From positions 62,001 to 126,000 of the forward strand of contig NZ_MOBR01000007.1 in NCBI RefSeq assembly GCF_003732705.1: DNA of 64,000 nt, given 5' to 3'. The translations under genes were made by a program, and so were the position numbers. The stretch is from Pseudomonas frederiksbergensis. Lineage in GTDB: Bacteria; Pseudomonadota; Gammaproteobacteria; Pseudomonadales; Pseudomonadaceae. The notes under the pieces were generated by a model. It worked only from the letters and a program-made list of their open reading frames with translations. It was not told the DNA's origin and did not search any database. Of this stretch, positions 58,833 through 64,000 are shown in pieces (position 1 is the stretch's first letter; every line of letters begins with the position of its first letter).

Positions 58833-58848
58833 TGTTATTTAAGTAACA
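58833..58848. promoter_or_regulatory. Deo operator 2 (TGTTATTTAAGTAACA)
   Basis: Near-perfect palindrome in the 121-bp divergent gap between deoR and deoC; it extends to 18 bp as ATGTTATTTAAGTAACAT. It matches the site at 54647 in 15 of 16 bases. Confidence 0.68.
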
Positions 58849-58935
58849 TTAATTGTGAGTTTTGTAACGTTTTTGCGCAAATGATCCTCGATTGTGGCGC
58901 AGGGGCATTTGAATATACAAACAGGAGTTTTTGCG

Positions 58936-59619
58936 ATGGCCCATCTCCCACCCCAGGCACTGGCGCAGTTCATCGATCACACCTTGCTGGCGCCGGACGC
59001 CAGCCGCGAACAAATCGCCACGCTGTGCCGCGAAGCTGCGGAACATGGCTTCTATTCGGTGTGTGTGAATTCCGGGCAGGTGACCCTTGCTGCGCAGCAA
59101 TTGGCGGGGCACAGCGTCAAGGTCTGCGCCGTGATCGGCTTCCCGCTGGGTGCTGGCTTGAGCGACACCAAGGCCTTCGAAGCCGAGCGGGCGATTGCCG
59201 CCGGCGCTGGCGAGATCGACATGGTGTTGAACATCGGTTGGCTGAAGGACGGCTTGTTCGCCGAGGTTCAGGACGACATCGCCCAGGTCAAACAGGCCTG
59301 TGGCAGCGTGCCGCTCAAAGTGATCCTGGAAACTTGCCTGCTCACCGACGCAGAAAAAGTGAAGGCCTGCGAAATCTGCCGTGAGCTGAACGTCGCGTTC
59401 GTCAAGACATCCACCGGTTTCAGCCGCAGCGGCGCCACCGTCGAAGATGTCGCGCTGATGCGCCGCACCGTGGGCCCGGACATTGGCGTCAAGGCCTCGG
59501 GCGGCGTGCGGGACTACCCGACCGCCGTGGCGATGATCGAGGCCGGCGCTACCCGATTGGGCAGCAGCTCCGGCATCGCGATCATCGGTGGCGCGCAGTC
59601 GGCGGGCGAGGGTTACTGA
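58936..59619 (+). CDS. deoC: Deoxyribose-phosphate aldolase
   Basis: This 227-residue class I aldolase has the Schiff-base lysine K157 (FVKTSTGFS) and partners D95 (DMVLNIG) and K186 (GVKASGG). It splits 2-deoxyribose 5-phosphate to acetaldehyde and glyceraldehyde 3-phosphate. AGGAG 8 nt before the ATG at 58936 sets the start. It is divergent from deoR with the operator between, and its 3' end overlaps the convergent quinone oxidoreductase gene by 7 bp. Confidence 0.95.
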   Translation: MAHLPPQALAQFIDHTLLAPDASREQIATLCREAAEHGFYSVCVNSGQVTLAAQQLAGHSVKVCAVIGFPLGAGLSDTKAFEAERAIAAGAGEIDMVLNIGWLKDGLFAEVQDDIAQVKQACGSVPLKVILETCLLTDAEKVKACEICRELNVAFVKTSTGFSRSGATVEDVALMRRTVGPDIGVKASGGVRDYPTAVAMIEAGATRLGSSSGIAIIGGAQSAGEGY

Positions 59620-60614
59620 TCCATTTTCAACACAATCTTGCCGATGTGATCGCCGGCTTCCATCCGTGCATGGGCCTGTGCGGCGTCTTTGAAAGGGTAG
59701 ACCTTGTCGATCATCGGCAGGCAACGCCCGGCCGACAACACCGGCCAGACGTATTCGTACAGCCCCTGGGCGATGGCGGCTTTTTCTTCGTGGGTTCGCG
59801 AGCGCAGCAGTGAGCCAGTGATGATCGCGCGTTTGGCCATGATCGCCAGCAAGTCGACGTCCTTGGCGTGAGCGCCGCCGAGGAAGCCCAGCATCACCAG
59901 CCGGCCCTCCATGGCCAGGGCGGCGACGTTGTTGTTGAAGTACGAGCCGCCCATGATGTCGAGGATCACGTTGACGCCTTTGCCGCCGGTTTTTTCGGCA
60001 ATGACCTGAGCAAAGTCTTGATCGCGGTAGTTGATCGCCTTGGCCCCGAGTTTACGAATCGCGTCGCACTTTTCTTCGCTGCCGGCAGTGGCGTACGCCT
60101 CGACGCCGAACTCGCGGCAGAGCATCAGCGCGGTGGTACCGATGCCACTGGTGCCGCCGTGAATCAACGCGCGCTGGCCTTTGCTGGCGCCGCCCATTTC
60201 GAACAGGTTGGCCCAGACCGTGAAGAAGGTTTCCGGGATGGCGGCGGCTTGAATCCAGTCCATGTCATCGGGAATCGGCAACGTCTGGCTGGCCGGGGCG
60301 ACGCAATATTGCGCGTAGCCACCGCCGTTGGTCAGGGCACAGACTTTGTCGCCCAACACAAACTCACTGACCCCTTTGCCGATGGCCACGACTTCGCCGG
60401 CCACTTCCAGGCCGGGGATCGGGCTCATGCCGGGTTTCATCGGGTACTTGCCGGCGCGCTGGATCACGTCCGGGCGATTGACCCCGGCGGCGTACACGCG
60501 GATCAACACTTCACCGGCGGCGACCGTGGGCATGGGCACGTCCTTCGGTTGCAGGACCTCGGGGCCGCCGGGTTGGGTGATTTCAATCAGGGTCATGGTT
60601 TGCGGCAGGTTCAT
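59613..60614 (-). CDS. NADPH:quinone oxidoreductase (zeta-crystallin/PIG3-like MDR)
   Basis: This 333-residue zinc-free medium-chain dehydrogenase has the N-terminal GroES fold ([44 protein letters not shown]) and the Rossmann motif [20 protein letters not shown]. No structural zinc cysteines are seen. It probably reduces quinones by NADPH. AGGA lies 9 nt before the start. It is not part of the deoxyribose module, since it is convergent with deoC. Confidence 0.9.
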   Translation of the reverse strand: MNLPQTMTLIEITQPGGPEVLQPKDVPMPTVAAGEVLIRVYAAGVNRPDVIQRAGKYPMKPGMSPIPGLEVAGEVVAIGKGVSEFVLGDKVCALTNGGGYAQYCVAPASQTLPIPDDMDWIQAAAIPETFFTVWANLFEMGGASKGQRALIHGGTSGIGTTALMLCREFGVEAYATAGSEEKCDAIRKLGAKAINYRDQDFAQVIAEKTGGKGVNVILDIMGGSYFNNNVAALAMEGRLVMLGFLGGAHAKDVDLLAIMAKRAIITGSLLRSRTHEEKAAIAQGLYEYVWPVLSAGRCLPMIDKVYPFKDAAQAHARMEAGDHIGKIVLKMDQ

Positions 60615-60680
60615 TTTTTGGGTTCCTGTGGTGAAAAGGGATCTGTAAATGGGATCGCCTGAGCGGACGAATAATTCAGT

Positions 60681-60767
60681 ATGGGAGCGGGCTTGCTCGC
60701 GAAAGCGGTGTGTCAGTCACCTTTTTGCTGGATGTGCCGGCCTATTCGCGAGCAGGCTCGCTCCCAC
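60681..60767. repeat. REPIN overlapping the MFS gene 3' end
   Basis: Inverted REP pair (ATGGGAGCGGGCTTGCTCGC left, complement right). The stop codon of the MFS gene (60717-60719) lies inside it, so the right arm encodes the C-terminus of that protein. Confidence 0.82.
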
Positions 60768-61940
60768 AAGGTGTTTTGCCAACTCCAAAACCAATGCAAC
60801 AACAATGGCCCCAGCCGCCAGCACAAACAACAACGCGTGGTGCCCGCCGCTGGCATTGAATATCGCCGAATAAGCAAACCCGGTCAGCGCCTGAAACGTA
60901 GCGAACGAAACGGTGGCACGGCTCCAGGCGATTTGCTGTTGATGGTGATTGGGAACGAGTTCATGCACCCGGGCCAGCGCCAGCGGCACGATGCCCGGCG
61001 GGAACGAACCGAGGATCACCGCCAGCAACGCCAGGGCCATAAACGAACTGGAAACCGCCAGCAACCCCAAGGCAATCGCCTGCACCACCAGCACAATCCG
61101 AATGCTCAACCGCGCGCCGAGTTTGTCGGCCAGAAAACCGTAGCTCACCGGCCCGACAATCGCCCCCAGGCCATACATGACCCAGATCAGCGCACCCACA
61201 TGTGCCCCGGCGCCGAGGCCGCGAGCGACGAAGTCCACCAGGAACACCATCGCCGGCACCAGCCCTGCGGCCATGAAGGCGTACTGCGCAAACAGCAGGT
61301 ACAGGCCCGGCGGCGTGGGCGATGTTTCGCTGCCGCTATTCACCGGTGCGGAGTGCTGTGGGGTCGAGGTCGGCCAGCCAAACCAGCTCGCGGCGGTCAA
61401 TACCAGGGCCAGCAAGCCCAGGCCGAACCAGGTGTTTTGCAAACCCAGGTTCAGCAGCGGCGGAACAATCGTCCCCGAGCCGGCAATGCCCAGACCGATG
61501 CCGAGGAAAATCGCACCGCTGGCCAGGCCTCGACGGGACACCGGCACATGGGGCAACACGGTCGCCGCCACCAACACCATGATCGCGCCACCGGCCACGC
61601 CTGACAGCAAGCGCCAGCCGAAGAACCAGCTCACCGACAACGGAAAGCCACAGGCGAAAAACGACAGTGTCACGGCGAGCATCATCAGGCGCAGGGCAGT
61701 GCTGTTGCCCACGCGGCGGGCCAGTGGATGACCGATCAGTGCGCCGATCAGGTAACCGACGAGGTTGGCGGCGCCGAGGTACACCACGTCACTGGCGGAA
61801 AACCACTGCGCCTGGATCAGCGACGGGATCAACGGCGTGTAGGCAAAACGCGCCAGGCCAATGCTGACCAGGCTGGCACAGAGGCCGGCGAAGATCGGCA
61901 GCCAGATGGCGCTGCGCGGGGTGGTCGATGTGCTGTGCAT
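60717..61940 (-). CDS. MFS transporter (YbfB/YjiJ-like) with a REP-encoded C-terminus
   Basis: This 407-residue 12-segment MFS protein of the YbfB group includes SIGLARFAYTPLIPSLI in helix 1, LGAANLVGYLIGALIGHPLARR, SRRGLASGAIFLGIGLGIAGSG and VSYGFLADKLGARLSIR. The final 17 residues (about VGASLLANRPAHPAKR) are translated from a REPIN arm, so the ancestral stop codon was probably lost. The cargo is unknown. It is divergent from the LysR gene at 62054, its probable regulator. Confidence 0.87.
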   Translation of the reverse strand: MHSTSTTPRSAIWLPIFAGLCASLVSIGLARFAYTPLIPSLIQAQWFSASDVVYLGAANLVGYLIGALIGHPLARRVGNSTALRLMMLAVTLSFFACGFPLSVSWFFGWRLLSGVAGGAIMVLVAATVLPHVPVSRRGLASGAIFLGIGLGIAGSGTIVPPLLNLGLQNTWFGLGLLALVLTAASWFGWPTSTPQHSAPVNSGSETSPTPPGLYLLFAQYAFMAAGLVPAMVFLVDFVARGLGAGAHVGALIWVMYGLGAIVGPVSYGFLADKLGARLSIRIVLVVQAIALGLLAVSSSFMALALLAVILGSFPPGIVPLALARVHELVPNHHQQQIAWSRATVSFATFQALTGFAYSAIFNASGGHHALLFVLAAGAIVVALVLELAKHLVGASLLANRPAHPAKR

Positions 61941-62053
61941 GAGAACGTTCCTGTGGGGTTATCTCTGGCCTCCAGACTATCGAGGTTTATTGATGCAGTA
62001 ATGCAGCGAATTCGCGCTACAGTGATGCGAATATGCAGCAGAAGGAAAACAGC

Positions 62054-62929
62054 ATGAATTGGGATGACGCGCGGGTGTTTCTGGCGGTGTGCCGCGAATC
62101 GACGCTGCGGGGCGCTGCGCGGGTGCTGGGGGTCGATCAGGCCACGGTCGGGCGACGGGTCACGGCGCTGGAAAAGTCCCTGAGTGCGACGCTGTTTTTG
62201 CGCACCTCCGAAGGCTATGCGCTGACGGCAGTGGGCGAAGCGGCGTTGCTGGCCGTGGAAAAAATGGAAGTGTCGGCGCTGGAGATGCAACGGCAAATCC
62301 AGGGCCTGGATGATCGGCTGACCGGCACCGTGCGAGTCAGTACCACGGATTCCCTGGCCATCGATTTCCTGATCCCGGCGATTGCCCGTTTGCATGGCAA
62401 GCACCCGGATGTGCAGGTGCAACTGGACGCCTCCACGCAGATGATCAGCCTGGCCAAGCGCGAAGCGGACATCGCGGTGCGCAATGCCCGGCCGGACAAC
62501 CCCGACCTGATCGCCCGGCGCATCGCTCGCTGGCCGGTGGGCCTGTTCGCTTCCCAAGGCTATGTCGATGCCCACGGCGTGCCGGAGTCGGGTTCGGCGT
62601 TTGAAGGGCATGATGTGGTGGTGTATCAGCCGTATCTGGCGGGCAACAAGGAGATGACGCTGGTGTCGGAACCGCTGACCCGTGGGCGGATCGTGTCGAG
62701 TTTGGGCTCGGGCTTGCTGGTGCGTCGATCCATCGCCGCAGGGATCGGGGTTGGCGAGATTCCGGTGTACATGGGCGAGCGGGACGGGTTGGTGCGGCTG
62801 TGGCCGGAACGCACGCGACCGGTGCCTTACGATGTATGGCTGGTGACCCATGCGGATCTGCGGCATACGGCGCGGGTGAGGGTGGTGATTGATGAAATCG
62901 TCGAAGTGTTTGCCGATACCTCTGCATAA
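62054..62929 (+). CDS. LysR-type regulator
   Basis: This 291-residue LysR protein has an HTH at about 1-60 (WDDARVFLAVCRESTLRGAARVLGVDQATVGRRVTALEKSL) and a short effector domain. It resembles the group with DQATVGRR recognition helices often found next to YbfB-like MFS genes. ATG at 62054 has AAGGA upstream. It is divergent from the MFS gene across a 113-bp gap, where it probably acts. Confidence 0.9.
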   Translation: MNWDDARVFLAVCRESTLRGAARVLGVDQATVGRRVTALEKSLSATLFLRTSEGYALTAVGEAALLAVEKMEVSALEMQRQIQGLDDRLTGTVRVSTTDSLAIDFLIPAIARLHGKHPDVQVQLDASTQMISLAKREADIAVRNARPDNPDLIARRIARWPVGLFASQGYVDAHGVPESGSAFEGHDVVVYQPYLAGNKEMTLVSEPLTRGRIVSSLGSGLLVRRSIAAGIGVGEIPVYMGERDGLVRLWPERTRPVPYDVWLVTHADLRHTARVRVVIDEIVEVFADTSA

Positions 62930-62940
62930 CGCCGTCCAAT

Positions 62941-63028
62941 GTGGGAGCGGGCTTGCTCGCGAAGGCGGTGTGTCAGCCAACATCAAGGTTGACTGAGACA
63001 CCGCCTTCGCGAGCAAGCCCGCTCCCAC
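62941..63028. repeat. REPIN (GTGGGAGCGGGCTTGC type)
   Basis: Inverted REP pair with GCGAAGGCGG/CCGCCTTCGC inner stem and a GTTGACTGAGAC spacer, between the convergent lysR and pirin genes. Confidence 0.86.
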
Positions 63029-63067
63029 AGGAGAGGACCTCAGGCCTCAAGTTTTGTGTTTGCCCAG

Positions 63068-63790
63068 TTATGGCATTTCCGGCAGTTCCTGCGGCCGCAA
63101 GTCAAACACCAGCACTTCGGCATCCACGCCATTGCTCAAGCTCAACAGCTGCTCATCCCGAACCCGCACACCATCGCCTTCCTGCAATTGCACGCCGTTG
63201 AGTTCAACACTGCCGCGAGCCACATGCACATAGGCATAACGGTTGGCCGCCAGTTCCAGGGTCGCGCTTTCCTTACCGTCAAACAGCCCGGCATACACCC
63301 GCGCATCCTGGCGCACCGACAGCGAACCCTTGGCCCCGTCCGGGGAGATGATCAGCGCCAGACGCCCACGTTTTTTCTGGGGGCTGAAGTGCTCTTGCTG
63401 ATAACGCGGTTTGGCGCCGCTGACCTCAGGCACGATCCAGATTTGCAGAAAGTGCACGCCACGGGTGGCCGAGTGGTTGTACTCGCTGTGCGCCACGCCG
63501 CTGCCGGCGCTCATCAGCTGCACATCGCCGGGGCGGATCACCGAACCGGTGCCCAGGGTGTCCTTGTGTTCCAGGGCGCCTTCGAGCACATAGGAGAAAA
63601 TCTCCATGTCCCGGTGCGGGTGCTGGCCAAAGCCTTTGCCGGCTGCCACGCGGTCATCGTTGATCACCAACAGGTCGGAAAAACCCTGTTCTTTGGGGTT
63701 GCGATAGTTGGCGAAGGAAAAGGTGTGGAACGACTTCAACCAACCGTGATTGGCCGCGCCGCGATCCGAAGCTTTGCGAAGGGTCAGCAT
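63068..63790 (-). CDS. Pirin family protein (YhhW-like, quercetin 2,3-dioxygenase type)
   Basis: This 240-residue bicupin has the pirin metal site H57, H59, H101 and E103 (GQHPHRDMEIFSYVLEG, GSGVAHSEYNHS) in its N-terminal cupin. YhhW has quercetinase activity in vitro, and its physiological role is unclear. The promoter region to the right (63791-64000) shows no further gene. Confidence 0.91.
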   Translation of the reverse strand: MLTLRKASDRGAANHGWLKSFHTFSFANYRNPKEQGFSDLLVINDDRVAAGKGFGQHPHRDMEIFSYVLEGALEHKDTLGTGSVIRPGDVQLMSAGSGVAHSEYNHSATRGVHFLQIWIVPEVSGAKPRYQQEHFSPQKKRGRLALIISPDGAKGSLSVRQDARVYAGLFDGKESATLELAANRYAYVHVARGSVELNGVQLQEGDGVRVRDEQLLSLSNGVDAEVLVFDLRPQELPEMP

Positions 63791-63978
63791 GATGAAATCT
63801 CCTGTCAGGACGTGAATTCGTCCGAGTGAGGAGAAGGTTAATGTTTACCGTGGGATGCAAAAAGTAGATGAAAATTGAAATACTGTCCCTTTCAGGTTGA
63901 CAGTTTTGTGGGGCGGTTCACGTAATCTCACCCGACACAATCGCCACACTTGGCCATAATGCCCACTACACAACTCCT

Positions 63979-64000
63979 GTAGGAGCAAAGCTTGCTCGCG
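63979..64000. repeat. REP element, cut by the window end
   Basis: GTAGGAGCAAAGCTTGCTCG is the left arm of a GTAGGAGC-type REP hairpin; the partner would lie beyond the window. Confidence 0.7.

Overview
The window reads as chromosomal DNA of a Pseudomonas, most likely of the fluorescens group. This rests on an OprD-type porin, a pseudomonad-style RibB paralogue, GC-rich codon use, and many intergenic REP/REPIN elements of the GTGGGAGCGGGCTTGC, GTAGGAGCAAGGCTTGC and GTGGCGAGGGGGCTTGC kinds. I see no rRNA, tRNA, CRISPR array, transposase or phage gene. Most of the window is accessory catabolism arranged as self-contained modules, each with its own regulator and, in several cases, its own recognisable operator.

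Region 1 (1-25.0 kb) is a large catabolic cluster that matches no pathway I know as a whole. It holds two GMC alcohol oxidoreductases (one incomplete at the window edge, one with a twin-arginine export signal), a LysR regulator, an OprD porin, an aldehyde dehydrogenase of the benzaldehyde/vanillin type, a ketosteroid-dehydrogenase-like flavoprotein, four SDRs, an aldo/keto reductase, four NTF2/SnoaL folds in three genes, an alpha/beta hydrolase and a VOC (extradiol-type) protein. It also holds a translationally coupled trio (aryl-acid ligase, thioesterase, flavin hydroxylase of the salicylyl-CoA/2-aminobenzoyl-CoA monooxygenase type), an aromatic-acid MFS carrier, a TetR regulator, a luciferase-like monooxygenase and a maleate isomerase. 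My inference is stepwise oxidation of a cyclic alcohol or aldehyde to an aromatic acid. The acid would then be CoA-activated, hydroxylated and hydrolysed, its ring cleaved, and the product taken through maleate to fumarate. Two repeated DNA elements tie the genes together: a GTCTAATATTAGAC-type palindrome at three promoters and a TTTGACA-N4-TGTCAAA-type palindrome at two.

Region 2 (25.2-30.3 kb) holds a small lipoprotein, a glucarate module (LysR, MFS carrier, glucarate dehydratase; the last two start with TTG) and a FolD paralogue.

Region 3 (30.5-43.7 kb) is a second catabolic module: a luciferase-like monooxygenase, two closely similar flavin reductases, a PotABCD-like ABC importer, a RibB paralogue without GTP cyclohydrolase II zinc ligands, a DUF1330 protein, a NUDIX hydrolase, a GntR/FCD regulator, a carboxymuconolactone-decarboxylase-like protein, an aldehyde dehydrogenase, a RutD-like hydrolase and a DUF1185 protein. 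Four copies of a TGGTATACCATAATAC-type site lie in front of its transcription units, so it is probably one GntR regulon for oxygenolytic breakdown of an imported, possibly nitrogen-containing, small molecule.

Region 4 (43.9-54.4 kb) is mixed: two AraC regulators, an EAL phosphodiesterase, a DUF4239 membrane protein, a PhnB-like protein, a 3-hydroxyacyl-CoA dehydrogenase with a TetR gene, an unidentified membrane protein, an ABC exporter and an anchored alpha/beta hydrolase. Region 5 (54.7-59.6 kb) is a deoxyribose module (deoK-like kinase, MFS carrier, DUF4432 epimerase-like protein, DeoR regulator, deoC) with a shared palindromic operator. The end (59.6-64 kb) holds a quinone oxidoreductase, a YbfB-like MFS protein, a LysR regulator and a pirin.
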